A stretch of DNA of 64,000 bases from DATARH01 sp035534535 (GCA_035534535.1 DATLRS010000192.1:1-64000); one strand, 5' to 3'. Positions 18,129 through 27,216 are shown, counted from the stretch's first letter. Notes: generated by a model from the sequence alone, not told the origin. Made by a program: numbers and translations.

Positions 18129-19559
18129 ATGTTCATCGTCGATCGCGAACTTGAACGGCTGCAACAGGCCGGTACACCGATCAGAGTGGGGATGGTGGGC
18201 GCCGGCTTTATGGCGCGCGGCATCGCCCGTCAAATGCTCCACTATACGAAGGGCATGGAACTCGTGGCGATCGCCAATCGTCATCTCGAAGGCGCCCGAC
18301 GGGCCTACGCCGAATCCGGTGAAAAAGACGTGGCGGCGGTACGCTCGGTGGCCGAGTTGGATTGCTGCATCGCCAGCGGCCGGCGCGCCGTCGCCGAAGA
18401 TCCCATGCTGCTTTGCGACAGCAGCCTGATCGACGTCATTCTCGAAGTCACCGGCACGATCGAGTTCGCGGCCCAGGTGGCAATGCGGGCGATCACGCGA
18501 CGCAAGCATTTCGTCATGATGAACGCGGAGTTGGACGGCACCCTCGGCGCAATCCTCAAAGTCTATGCCGACCGCGAAGGGGTCGTCATCACCAACACGG
18601 AAGGCGACCAGCCCGGCGTCATCATGAATCTGTACCGGTGGGTGAAAGGATTGGGCGTCAAGCCGGTGCTATGCGGCAATATCAAAGGCTTGCACGACCC
18701 CTACCGAAACCCCACCACGCAGGAGGGGTTCGCCAAGCGATGGGGGATGAAGGCCCCGATGGTCACCTCCTTCGCGGATGGCACCAAGATCTCATTCGAG
18801 AACGCCATCGTCGCCAACGCGACAGGCATGCGTGTCGCGAAGCGCGGAATGCGCGGTCCGGTCGTTCCGGTCGGCACCCCGATCCAGGAGGCGGTGACCT
18901 GGTACCCGATAGACGAGCTTATTTCGGGTCCGGGCATCGTCGATTATTGCGTCGGGGCCATGCCCAATCCGGGCGTATTTGTTCTGGGGATGACGGACGA
19001 CACCGTCGAACGGCACTACCTCTCATTATACAAGATGGGACCGGGGCCACTTTACTGTTTCTATTGGCCATATCATCTTTGTCACTTTGAGGTGCCGTTC
19101 ACGGTGGCCCGCGCCGTCATCTTTGGTGACGCAACCATCGCGCCACTCGGGGCGCCCTGCGTCGACGTGGTTGCGGCGGCCAAGCGGGATCTCAGGGCGG
19201 GCGAGACCCTGGACGGACTGGGACACTACATGACCTACGGGTTGTGCGAGAACGCGAAGACCGCAAACGCCGAGCATCTTTTGCCGATCGGCTTGGCCGA
19301 AGGCTGCTGTCTTCGCCGGGACATCGCACAGGATCAGGTCCTGCGATATGACGACGTCGAGGTGCCGGCCGGAAGAATATGCGATGATTTGCGGCTGGAA
19401 CAGGATGTGCTCTTCTGGGGCCAGTCCGCCGTGCCGTGCCGCCAACGTTCGGCGGCGCACCTGGACAGACCAACCCGCACAAGGCTTACCCGCACAAGGC
19501 TTACCCGCCCAAGGCTTAAAGGTGCGCACCCCGCACTCGGCGACGCTGCCGCGCGATAG
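18129..19559 (+). CDS. NAD(P)-dependent oxidoreductase with C-terminal SAF domain (homoserine-dehydrogenase-like, COG4091 type)
   Basis: A 476-residue protein. The Rossmann domain opens with IRVGMVGAGFMARGIARQML. VILEVTGTIEFAAQVAMRAI, KHFVMMNAELDGTLGAIL and NTEGDQPGVIMNLYRWV follow, as in predicted homoserine dehydrogenases with SAF domains. The SAF-like end (LPIGLAEGCCLRRDIAQDQV) lies about residues 385-430. Length to that point matches the family; an Arg-rich tail follows, built partly from a 15-base tandem repeat. It sits five bases after the RfbC-like gene, so it likely works in sugar-nucleotide or branched-sugar synthesis. The actual reaction is unknown. Confidence 0.7.
   Translation: MFIVDRELERLQQAGTPIRVGMVGAGFMARGIARQMLHYTKGMELVAIANRHLEGARRAYAESGEKDVAAVRSVAELDCCIASGRRAVAEDPMLLCDSSLIDVILEVTGTIEFAAQVAMRAITRRKHFVMMNAELDGTLGAILKVYADREGVVITNTEGDQPGVIMNLYRWVKGLGVKPVLCGNIKGLHDPYRNPTTQEGFAKRWGMKAPMVTSFADGTKISFENAIVANATGMRVAKRGMRGPVVPVGTPIQEAVTWYPIDELISGPGIVDYCVGAMPNPGVFVLGMTDDTVERHYLSLYKMGPGPLYCFYWPYHLCHFEVPFTVARAVIFGDATIAPLGAPCVDVVAAAKRDLRAGETLDGLGHYMTYGLCENAKTANAEHLLPIGLAEGCCLRRDIAQDQVLRYDDVEVPAGRICDDLRLEQDVLFWGQSAVPCRQRSAAHLDRPTRTRLTRTRLTRPRLKGAHPALGDAAAR
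19473..19517 (+). repeat. 15-base tandem repeat inside the SAF-domain gene
   Basis: Three head-to-tail copies of ACCCGCACAAGGCTT lie at 19473-19487, 19488-19502 and 19503-19517. The third has one mismatch. They are in frame and encode a repeated TRTRL-type pentapeptide in the tail after the SAF domain (residues 449-463). Because the unit is a multiple of three, copy-number change would lengthen or shorten the tail without a frameshift. Confidence 0.85.
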
Positions 19560-19697
19560 GCCGCCGTCGAGGAACAATGCCCCAAGAAGGTGCCCATGCC
19601 GCAACGTGCCCGAGTGTGACGTTTGCCGCCGATTGTCGAGTATTTGAGCAAATTCGACAGGTTCTGGCGCCTCTCTAACGAAAGTGAGGGTCGTGTG

Positions 19698-20513
19698 ATG
19701 GCGCGGAGCAGGGCAGCCGGGGCGATCAGCAGCCGGGCCCCCGCCGGCCTGCAAGGGCCGAGCAGGGTCGCCGTGGGCACAATTGGGTTTTTGCTGCTGT
19801 TCCTGGGCACAGTGATCCTCGCACATCATCAAGATTGGCTCGATCGACCGGCCGCCATCGCCGTCAACAATCTCGCGTTGAATTGGCCTTTTGCCGGCTG
19901 GCTGGCCGCGGGCCTGGCGTATCCGAGCGTAGAAGGCGTGATCGCATTGTCCCTGGTCTGGGGCTGCTGGTTCTCGGTCAACGCTCCGCAGTCGCGGGCG
20001 CGGTTGGTGAGCGGGGTCTTTGCCGGCGTTCTTGCAGGGGTTCTCGCCTACTTGGTGCAGCACGCGTTGCCGCCGATGCCGAAGCCCCTTTTCGATCCGC
20101 TGCTCAGGCTTCATCCACCGGCGGTGCTCGGAGACTTCGACGCCTCAACGGCGAATCCCTTCGCCGCCTCGCCGACGTTTCCGAGCGAGCGGGCGACAAT
20201 GTTCGCAGGGTTAGCAATCGCCGTCCTTTTAATTCGTCGCCGGCTCGGTTTGCTGGCGCTCGGGTGCACGATGCTGGTGGAATCCTCTCGGATCTTTTTG
20301 GGTCTTCATTATCCAAGCGATATCATGGGCAGCTATTTTTTGGCAGGCACCATCGCCTGCCTTGGACAAATGCGCGCCGGTGTACGCATTGGACGGCTCC
20401 TGGTCGAATGGGAAGAAGCTTCGCCTGCGACCTTCTACATGTGTGCCTATTTCGCCTCGTATGAAATGACGAGCGGGTTCGCCGATTTTCGTGAGCTGAT
20501 TGCGCAGATATAG
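19698..20513 (+). CDS. PAP2-family membrane phosphatase-like protein with altered motif 2
   Basis: A 271-residue integral membrane protein with about six hydrophobic segments. PAP2 motif 3 is present as SRIFLGLHYPSDI and motif 1 may be the KPLFDPLLRL stretch. Motif 2 reads FPSERATMFAG, so the usual His of PSGH/PSDH is replaced by Arg. In the family this His protonates the leaving group, so activity is uncertain. Related proteins dephosphorylate undecaprenyl pyrophosphate or lipid-linked glycan carriers, which would suit this locus. The ATG at 19698 follows GTGAGGG; the frame is open to 19623. It closes the plus arm. Confidence 0.7.
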   Translation: MARSRAAGAISSRAPAGLQGPSRVAVGTIGFLLLFLGTVILAHHQDWLDRPAAIAVNNLALNWPFAGWLAAGLAYPSVEGVIALSLVWGCWFSVNAPQSRARLVSGVFAGVLAGVLAYLVQHALPPMPKPLFDPLLRLHPPAVLGDFDASTANPFAASPTFPSERATMFAGLAIAVLLIRRRLGLLALGCTMLVESSRIFLGLHYPSDIMGSYFLAGTIACLGQMRAGVRIGRLLVEWEEASPATFYMCAYFASYEMTSGFADFRELIAQI

Positions 20514-20683
20514 GTCGTGTCCCGCCGGGTGGTGGAGGAGCGGTGGGTTAGTAGCCCGCCGCAGCGGCTGGCGAGGCTCGGCGCGAGCCCGCACCGCGCA
20601 CCGGCTGCCGCCGGCGCCATGACAGGGTCCCTGATGACCGTGCCGGATCCAGTCAACATGGAGTTCGTGGGCGCCGGCTTTCT

Positions 20684-21691
20684 TCAGCGCGGCGAGAACG
20701 AAAGCGGGTAGCCGTGCAGCAGCGTCTGCCGGTAACCCCCGCGAAACCGCGTTTCCGGGTCGGCAAATCCAGCGGCACGCACGCGACCGCGGATCTCGCC
20801 CAGCGAATCCGCGCCGTGCGCCTCGAGCCAGTCCGCCAGCCCCTCCACCAACCGGCGCAGATGTCCGGCGCCGTGGCGCAGCAATGCGGAAGCCGTCTGC
20901 ACCGCATCGGCGCCGGCGAGCAGGTATTTGATCACCTCGTCGGGTCCCTCGACGCCTCTGCCGCCGGCCAGGCTGAGCGACGTTTTGCCGGCCAACAGGG
21001 CGATCCACATCACCGGCTGGCGGATGTCGGCGGCCGTCGACAGCGAGAGGCCGGAGCGGAAATCGAGCGCCGCGAGGTCGATGTCCGGCTCGTAGCCCCG
21101 GTTGAACAGGACGATGCCGCTCGCCCCGGCGCCCGCCAGCGCGCCGGCGAGGTGGGCCGGTGCGGTGAACTGCGGGAACAGCTTTACCGTGACCGGGATA
21201 TCGACGGCGGCGCAGACGCCGCGCACGGTCTCGATCAGGCGGGCCTCGACATCCGCCGAACTCTCCGATGGATCGACCGGCAGGTGGAAGAGATCAAGCT
21301 CGATCGCAGCCGCCCCGGCCGCCTGCAGATCGGCGGCAATGCCGGTCCACCCCTCCCGAGTGATGCCGTTGAGGCTGGCGATCAGCGGCACCGAAACGCT
21401 GTCGCAGGCGCGCCGGATCAGTTCGAGGCGGGCGGCAAGCGCTCCGGGGTAACCGGGCAGCGGCGCATAGCGCGTCACCTCGGGATGGCTTTCGGCCCCG
21501 ATTGTCGCAAAGGCGTCGAGCGCGGCCGCCTCGGCCTCGATTTCCTCCTCGTAGATCGATGCGGTTACGATCGCCGCCGCCCCGGAATCTTCGAGCCGGC
21601 GGATGCCGTCGAACGTCGCGGAGAGCGGCGAGGCGCTGGCGATGACCGGATGCGCCAAGGACAGACCGAGATAGCGCGTCTGCAGGTTCAT
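20684..21691 (-). CDS. Dihydroorotate-dehydrogenase-like flavoprotein (PRK07565-type)
   Basis: A 335-residue TIM-barrel protein. YLGLSLAHPVIASASPLSA opens the barrel as in DHODs, and AAAIELDLFHLPVDP, VTVKLFPQF, IVLFNRGYEPDIDL and LLAGADAVQTASALLRHG mark the FMN-binding side. The lysine that normally follows the second strand (GxxxxKT) is replaced: the text is AAAIVTASIYEEEI. This is the 'DHOD-like' subgroup found with pyruvate:ferredoxin oxidoreductase rather than with pyrimidine genes. It carries no ferredoxin domain of its own. The start overlaps the end of nifJ by four bases, so the two are co-translated. The substrate is not known. Confidence 0.8.
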   Translation of the reverse strand: MNLQTRYLGLSLAHPVIASASPLSATFDGIRRLEDSGAAAIVTASIYEEEIEAEAAALDAFATIGAESHPEVTRYAPLPGYPGALAARLELIRRACDSVSVPLIASLNGITREGWTGIAADLQAAGAAAIELDLFHLPVDPSESSADVEARLIETVRGVCAAVDIPVTVKLFPQFTAPAHLAGALAGAGASGIVLFNRGYEPDIDLAALDFRSGLSLSTAADIRQPVMWIALLAGKTSLSLAGGRGVEGPDEVIKYLLAGADAVQTASALLRHGAGHLRRLVEGLADWLEAHGADSLGEIRGRVRAAGFADPETRFRGGYRQTLLHGYPLSFSPR

Positions 21692-24600
21692 GGTTCGGCC
21701 TCCGTCCCGGTCGCCTCACGCGCGACGGCATCGTCCTGCCAGAACGGATGGAACCGGGTTCCGTCGCGCGCCGCCATGTCCTCGTAGAGTCGGTAGCGTT
21801 CATCGACCGCCGCCTGCGCCTGGCGCAGCAGCAGCCGCGCGTCGTCCGGCCGCGTCTGGGTAAGAATCCGGTAGCGCAGCTCGCGATAGGCATATTCCTC
21901 GAGCGGCAGGCGCGGCCGCGTGCTGTCGAGGCGGAACGGGTTGATGTCGGAGCGGCGCAGCGTCGGGTCGTAACGGAACAGCGGCCAGTAACCGCTGGCG
22001 ACCGCGCGGTGCTGCTGTTTCATGCCGTCGCGCAGATCGAAGCCGTGGGCGATGCAGTGGCTGTAGGCGAGCACCAGGCTCGGCCCGTCATAGGCCTCGG
22101 CCTCGCGCATGGCCTGGATCGTCTGCTCCGGGCTGCCGCCCATCGCCACTTGCGCCACATAGACATAGCCATAGGTGATCGCCTGCAACGCCAGATCCTT
22201 GCGCGGTGTGCGCTTGCCGGCGGCGGCGAACTTGGCCGAGGCGCCGAGCGGCGTCGCCTTCGAGGACTGGCCGCCGGTGTTGGAATAGACTTCGGTGTCG
22301 AGCACCAGAACGTTGACGTTGCGGTTCTGCGCGAGCACGTGGTCGAGCCCGCCGGCGCCGATGTCGTAGGCCCAGCCGTCGCCGCCAATGATCCACAGAC
22401 TGCGCCGCACCAGATATTCCGCCATCGCGAGGAGATCGTGCGCCTTCCCGTCGGTCGGTTCGCCGAGCGCCTGCCGCAACGCCTCCACCCGGGCGCGCTG
22501 CGCGACGATCTCGCTGTCGGTGCGCTGCGGCGCGGCAAGAATTTCGGCGGCGAGGCCCGCCCCGATGCGCTCGGCCAAAGCCCCAACCAGGGCGCGCGCC
22601 ATCGCCGCCTGCTGGTCGACCGCGAGCCGCATGCCGAGCCCGAACTCGCCATTGTCCTCGAACAGGCTGTTGTTCCAGGCCGGGCCGCGCCCGTCGGCAC
22701 CGGCCCGCCACGGCAGCGACGGCAGATTGCCGCCGAAGATCGAGGAACATCCGGTTGCGTTGGCGATCTGCAACCGGTCGCCGAACAGTTGCGACAGCAG
22801 CGACAGATAGGGCGTCTCGCCGCAGCCGGCGCAGGCGCCGGAGAACTCGAACAGCGGCCGCACGAATTGCAGGCCGCGCGAGAGGTGCAGATCGACCTGC
22901 TCGCGCCGGTGTTCCGGCAGCGCGTCGAAGAACGCGAGATTGCGGCGCCCCGCCTCGACCAGCGGCAGTCTTTCAGCGAGATTGATCGCCTTGACGCGCG
23001 GCTCGAGCGGATCGTGCGCCGGGCAATGATCGATGCAGATGCCGCAGCCGGTGCAATCCTCGACGGCGATCTGCAAGGTGTAGCGCTTGTCGGGGTAGCC
23101 GCGCGCATTGACCGGGGCCGAGGGAAAGCCCTGCGGCGCGCCATCGAGCAACGCCTCGTCATAGGCCTTGGCGCGGATCACGCCGTGCGGACAGACGATG
23201 CTGCATTGGCCGCACTGGATGCACAGATCCGGCTGCCACACCGGCACGGCGAACGCGACGTTGCGCTTTTCGTATTGCGTTGTGCCGCCGAGATAACTGC
23301 CGTCGGCCGGGATCGCGCTGACCGGGATTTCGTCGCCCCTGCCGGCGAATTGCAGTGCGGCGATGCGCCTGATCTGGTCGGGCGCGTCATCCGGCACGAA
23401 GACGCGCAGCCCGCGCAGCGAGCTGACCGTGTCGGGCGCCGCCACTTCGTGCAACTGCTCGATCGCGGCATCGACCGCGGCAAAATTTTTCTTGAGCACC
23501 GCTTTGCCCTTGTCGCCGTAGGTCTTCTCGATCGACTGGCGGATGCGCCGGATGCCCTCCTCGCGCGGCAGCACGCCGCTGATCGCGAAGAAGCAGGTCT
23601 GCAGGATCGTGTTGACCCGCGGCCCGAGGCCGAGGCGTTGCGCCAGCCCGCTGGCATCGATGACGAACAGGCGCAGGTGTTTCTCGACGATGTGTTGCTG
23701 CGCCGGTCGCGACAGTTGGTTCCACACCGACGCCGCGTCATAGGGGGCGTTGATCAGGACGGTCGCGCCGCGCCGAGCTGCCGCCAATACGTCCCGCTTT
23801 TCAAGGAAGTCGAATTGGTGGACGCCGACGAAGTCGGCCGACGGCAACAGATACGGGGCGGCGATCGGCGCGTTGCCGAAGCGCAGATGGCTGATCGTCT
23901 CGGCGCCCGATTTGTGGCTGTCGTAGACGAAATAGCCCTGCGCATAGCGGTCGGCATCCTCGGCGAGGATCTTGACGCTGTTCTTGTTGGCCCCGACCGT
24001 CCCGTCGGCGCCGAGGCCGAAAAACAGCGCGCGGTGGATGCCGGGCGGCTCGATGTCGAAATCGCTGTCGACCGGGAGGCTGGTGCCGCAGACATCGTCG
24101 ATGATGCCGAGCGTGAAACCGCCGCGCGGCTCGGGCGCCGCGAGGTGGTCGAACACCGCCTTGGCCATCGCCGGGTTGAATTCCTTCGACGACAGGCCAT
24201 AGCGGCCGCCGACCACCAGCGGCAGACGCTCCCGCAAGCCGCGGGCGGCGGCGTCGGCCAGGGTCTGTGTGACATCGAGGCACAGCGGCTCGGCCGGCGC
24301 GCCGGGCTCCTTGGTGCGGTCGAGCACGGCAATGCGGCGCGCGCTCGCCGGCAGGGCCGCCAGGAAATCCCTTGCCGACCACGGCCGGTAGAGGAGCACC
24401 TGCACCATGCCGACGCGTTCGCCCTGGGCGTTGAGGTGCGCCACGGTTGCCCGCAGCGTCTCGGCCGCCGAGCCCATCACGACGACGATCCGCTCGGCTT
24501 GCGCGTGCCCGTCGTAGCGGAACAGGCGGTACTGCCGGCCGGTCAGCGCCGCAAAGCGGTCCATCGCGCGCTGCACGATGCCGGGGGTCGCCAGGTAGTA

Positions 24601-25299
24601 CGGGTTGACGCTCTCGCGCGCCTGAAAGAACGTGTCGGGGTTATGCGCGGTGCCGCGTGTGACCGGATGCTCGGGGCTGAGCGCGCGGGCGCGATGGGCG
24701 CGCACCAGATCGTCGTCGATCATCGTGCGGATCTGCTCGTCCGACAGCAGCGTGACCGTGTTCAGCTCATGCGAGGTGCGGAACCCGTCCATGAAATGGA
24801 CGAACGGGACGCGCGCCTCCAGCGTCGCCGCCTGCGCCACCAGCGCGAGGTCATGCGCCTCCTGCACCGAGGCGGCGCTGAGGAGCGCGAAGCCGGTGGC
24901 GCGGACCGCCATGACATCGGAATGATCGCCGAAGATCGACAGGGCCTGCGTGCCGATCGAGCGCGATGCAACATGGAAGACGCACGGCGTCAGCTCGCCG
25001 GCGATCTTGAACATGTTCGGGATCATCAACAGGAGGCCCTGCGAGGCCGTGAAGGTGGTGGTCAGCGCGCCGCCCTGCAGCGAGCCGTGCACCGCGCCGG
25101 CGGCGCCGCCCTCGGCCTGCATCTCCTGGACGACCGGGACGCCACCCCACAGGTTCGTCAGCCCCGCCGCCGACCACTCGTCGGCCAGCTCCGCCATCGG
25201 CGAGGACGGCGTGATCGGAAAGATCGCGCAGACGTCGTTGACGCGGTAGGCGACATGCGCCACCGCCGCGTTGCCGTCGAGGATCTGTTTGCGGTCCAT
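21688..25299 (-). CDS. nifJ: Pyruvate:ferredoxin (flavodoxin) oxidoreductase
   Basis: A 1203-residue single-chain PFOR, close to the usual 1170-1200. The N-terminus has ANNA-type pyrimidine-binding sequence (CAIFPITPSSPMAELADEWS). Two [4Fe-4S] motifs lie near residue 692 (CIQCGQCSIVCPHG) and near 746 (CTGCGICIDHCPAHDP). CAGCGETPY is near 818, and a TPP-binding stretch (GGDGWAYDIGAGGLDHVL, then SNTGGQSSKATP) begins near 970. It interconverts pyruvate plus CoA with acetyl-CoA plus CO2, passing electrons to ferredoxin or flavodoxin. It is the middle gene of a three-gene minus operon behind an FNR-like box, consistent with low-oxygen expression. Confidence 0.95.
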   Translation of the reverse strand: MDRKQILDGNAAVAHVAYRVNDVCAIFPITPSSPMAELADEWSAAGLTNLWGGVPVVQEMQAEGGAAGAVHGSLQGGALTTTFTASQGLLLMIPNMFKIAGELTPCVFHVASRSIGTQALSIFGDHSDVMAVRATGFALLSAASVQEAHDLALVAQAATLEARVPFVHFMDGFRTSHELNTVTLLSDEQIRTMIDDDLVRAHRARALSPEHPVTRGTAHNPDTFFQARESVNPYYLATPGIVQRAMDRFAALTGRQYRLFRYDGHAQAERIVVVMGSAAETLRATVAHLNAQGERVGMVQVLLYRPWSARDFLAALPASARRIAVLDRTKEPGAPAEPLCLDVTQTLADAAARGLRERLPLVVGGRYGLSSKEFNPAMAKAVFDHLAAPEPRGGFTLGIIDDVCGTSLPVDSDFDIEPPGIHRALFFGLGADGTVGANKNSVKILAEDADRYAQGYFVYDSHKSGAETISHLRFGNAPIAAPYLLPSADFVGVHQFDFLEKRDVLAAARRGATVLINAPYDAASVWNQLSRPAQQHIVEKHLRLFVIDASGLAQRLGLGPRVNTILQTCFFAISGVLPREEGIRRIRQSIEKTYGDKGKAVLKKNFAAVDAAIEQLHEVAAPDTVSSLRGLRVFVPDDAPDQIRRIAALQFAGRGDEIPVSAIPADGSYLGGTTQYEKRNVAFAVPVWQPDLCIQCGQCSIVCPHGVIRAKAYDEALLDGAPQGFPSAPVNARGYPDKRYTLQIAVEDCTGCGICIDHCPAHDPLEPRVKAINLAERLPLVEAGRRNLAFFDALPEHRREQVDLHLSRGLQFVRPLFEFSGACAGCGETPYLSLLSQLFGDRLQIANATGCSSIFGGNLPSLPWRAGADGRGPAWNNSLFEDNGEFGLGMRLAVDQQAAMARALVGALAERIGAGLAAEILAAPQRTDSEIVAQRARVEALRQALGEPTDGKAHDLLAMAEYLVRRSLWIIGGDGWAYDIGAGGLDHVLAQNRNVNVLVLDTEVYSNTGGQSSKATPLGASAKFAAAGKRTPRKDLALQAITYGYVYVAQVAMGGSPEQTIQAMREAEAYDGPSLVLAYSHCIAHGFDLRDGMKQQHRAVASGYWPLFRYDPTLRRSDINPFRLDSTRPRLPLEEYAYRELRYRILTQTRPDDARLLLRQAQAAVDERYRLYEDMAARDGTRFHPFWQDDAVAREATGTEAEP

Positions 25300-25305
25300 G
25301 CTGGC

Positions 25306-27015
25306 CTACTCGCGCAGGCTGAAGCGGCGCGGCGCCAGCGTCTCGCGGAACCCGCCGGGAGGCGCCGTCGGCGTCGGCGCCTCGGCGGTCATTTCGATGG
25401 CGTGGCACGGGCACTGCTCGAAGCAGATCGCACAGCCGGTGCACAAATCGGGGTCCACCCGATAGCCGCGGCCGCGGCCGAGCTTGACGATCGCCTGCTC
25501 GGGGCAGGCGGCGAGGCAATTGTCGCATTCGAAGCAGGTGCCGCAGGACAGGCAGCGCTGCGCCTCATGGCGCGCCGCCGCCGCATCGAGCCCGGCGACC
25601 ACCTCGGCGAACCCGCCGACCCGTTCGGCGACGGACAGCGAGCGCTGGATGCCGGGATCGACTTCGGCGAATACCGGCAGGCGCAGCATGTCGAATGACA
25701 CCAGCGCCGCCGCAGCCGGCTCGGCATGGGCCATGCCGCGCAGCCAGGCGTCGATGCTGCGGGCGGCGCGTTTGCCGTGCCCGACCGCGACCGTGACGGT
25801 GCGCTCGGCCGGCACCATGTCGCCGCCAGCGAAGATCCCGGGGTGACCGGTCATCAGCTGCCCGTCGACGACGACCGTGCCATCGGGCTGGAATTCGATG
25901 CCGGGGACCTGCCGCAGGAAGCCGCTGTCGGTCTCCTGGCCGAGGGCCAGCACCACGGCATCAGCTTGGAGCGTCTCGATCTCGCCGGTGGGTTGCGGCC
26001 GGCCGTTCGCGTCGAGCGTCATGCGTTCGACCGTCAACGACGTGCCGGCGATCTCCTTGATGCTGGTCAGCCACTTGATCTTGACGCCTTCCTCGATCGC
26101 CTCGTCGGCCTCGAAGGCGCGCGCCGCCATGTGCGCCCGGTCGCGGTGGTAGACGATCAGCGCCTCGTCGGCGCCGAGCCGCCGGGCGGTGCGGGCGGCA
26201 TCCATCGCCGTGTTGCCGCCGCCATAGACGACGACGCGCCGCCCGAGCAGCGGCGCCTCGCCGGCGTCGGTGCCGCGCAACAGGCTCATCGCATCGAGGA
26301 CGCGTGCCGCATCGCGCGCCGGAATGTCGACATGACGGCTGGCCTCGGCGCCGATCGCGATGAAGACGGCGTCGAAGCCGCCGGCGTCGCGCTCGGCGAT
26401 GACATCCGCGACCTTGCGGTTGAGCGTGATAGGCACGCCCAGCTGCTCGATCCGGCCGATTTCCGCCATCAGCTCGGCGCGCGGCAGGCGGTAGGCAGGG
26501 ATGCCGAAATGCATCATGCCGCCGGGCACCGGTCCCGCCTCCCTGATCTCGACGGCATGCCCGAGGTGCGCGAGATGATAGGCGGCCGACAGCCCGCTCG
26601 GCCCGGCGCCGACGATCAGCACCCGCTTGCCGCTTGCCGGCCGATCGACCGGGAAGTTCCATTGCTCGGCCGTGGCGAGATCGCCGAGAAAGCGCTCGAC
26701 GGCGTGAATGCTGACCGCAGCATCGAGTTCGCTGCGATTGCAGGCGCTCTCGCACGGGTGATAGCAGACGCGGCCATGCACCCCCGGCAGCGGGTTGTCG
26801 CGAACCAGCGCCTCCCAGGCGGCGCGGAACTCGCCGGCCTGGGCCAAGGCGAGCCAAGCCTGGATGTGCTCTCCCGCCGGGCAGGCGTTGTTGCAGGGCG
26901 GCAGCAGCTCGACATAGACCGGCTTGCGGCTGCGCGCGGGGCCGGTGCCGCGCGCGCTGGCCAGGCTCGGGAGCGGCGTCAGGTCGTCTCGCCGGGGCGG
27001 TAAAGTCACGCTCAT
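25306..27015 (-). CDS. FAD/NAD(P) oxidoreductase, glutamate-synthase-small-subunit-like, with C-terminal ferredoxin domain
   Basis: A 569-residue electron-transfer protein. The N-terminal Fe-S region has Cys41/Cys45 (CNNACPAGEHI) and CYHPCESACNRSEL. The FAD site is VLIVGAGPSGLSAAYHL near 132 and the NAD(P) site VVVYGGGNTAMDAARTARRL. The C-terminal ferredoxin domain has CLSCGTCFECDNCLAACP and LCTGCAICFEQCPCHAIEM. The layout matches GltD/NfnB/PreT-type subunits that move electrons between NAD(P)H and ferredoxin. As first gene before nifJ, it probably couples the PFOR ferredoxin pool to NAD(P)H. The ATG at 27015 was chosen; the frame runs open to 27111 and the ribosome site is weak. Confidence 0.85.
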   Translation of the reverse strand: MSVTLPPRRDDLTPLPSLASARGTGPARSRKPVYVELLPPCNNACPAGEHIQAWLALAQAGEFRAAWEALVRDNPLPGVHGRVCYHPCESACNRSELDAAVSIHAVERFLGDLATAEQWNFPVDRPASGKRVLIVGAGPSGLSAAYHLAHLGHAVEIREAGPVPGGMMHFGIPAYRLPRAELMAEIGRIEQLGVPITLNRKVADVIAERDAGGFDAVFIAIGAEASRHVDIPARDAARVLDAMSLLRGTDAGEAPLLGRRVVVYGGGNTAMDAARTARRLGADEALIVYHRDRAHMAARAFEADEAIEEGVKIKWLTSIKEIAGTSLTVERMTLDANGRPQPTGEIETLQADAVVLALGQETDSGFLRQVPGIEFQPDGTVVVDGQLMTGHPGIFAGGDMVPAERTVTVAVGHGKRAARSIDAWLRGMAHAEPAAAALVSFDMLRLPVFAEVDPGIQRSLSVAERVGGFAEVVAGLDAAAARHEAQRCLSCGTCFECDNCLAACPEQAIVKLGRGRGYRVDPDLCTGCAICFEQCPCHAIEMTAEAPTPTAPPGGFRETLAPRRFSLRE

Positions 27016-27119
27016 GTTCTGGCGCTTTCTCGCAACTCGCTCCGCCGTTGCGTGCCGCCTTTCATTGGCTTTGCACACCAAATGGCGGCGAATTTTGCCG
27101 GTTTCGTGCAAATCCCCTG

Positions 27120-27161
27120 AAATACTCAGCCCGCATAACTAAATACTCAGCCCGCATAACT
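27120..27161. repeat. Perfect 21-base tandem duplication upstream of the nifJ operon
   Basis: The 21-base unit that begins AAATACTCAGCC and ends GCATAACT occurs twice without mismatch, at 27120-27140 and 27141-27161. It lies between the first gene of the nifJ operon (starts 27015, minus) and the FNR-like box at 27217-27230, so it is in the presumed leader or promoter region. Confidence 0.9.
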
Positions 27162-27216
27162 ACAGCCCTTCCGCGGTGCCGCGATTACAGTCAGGCATGA
27201 TTGAAGCGGGTATTCA

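Noticed and set aside
1318..20513. Search for a Wzy-type polymerase in the polysaccharide locus
   Set aside because: Apart from the flippase and the PAP2 protein there is no large multi-helix protein; none of the remaining gaps could hold one.
21748..25698. 1316-codon open frame on the plus strand opposite nifJ and its neighbour
   Set aside because: It is a mirror of high-GC coding DNA. The translation is Arg/Ala/Asp/His-rich with no family motifs, while the minus strand gives a full PFOR.
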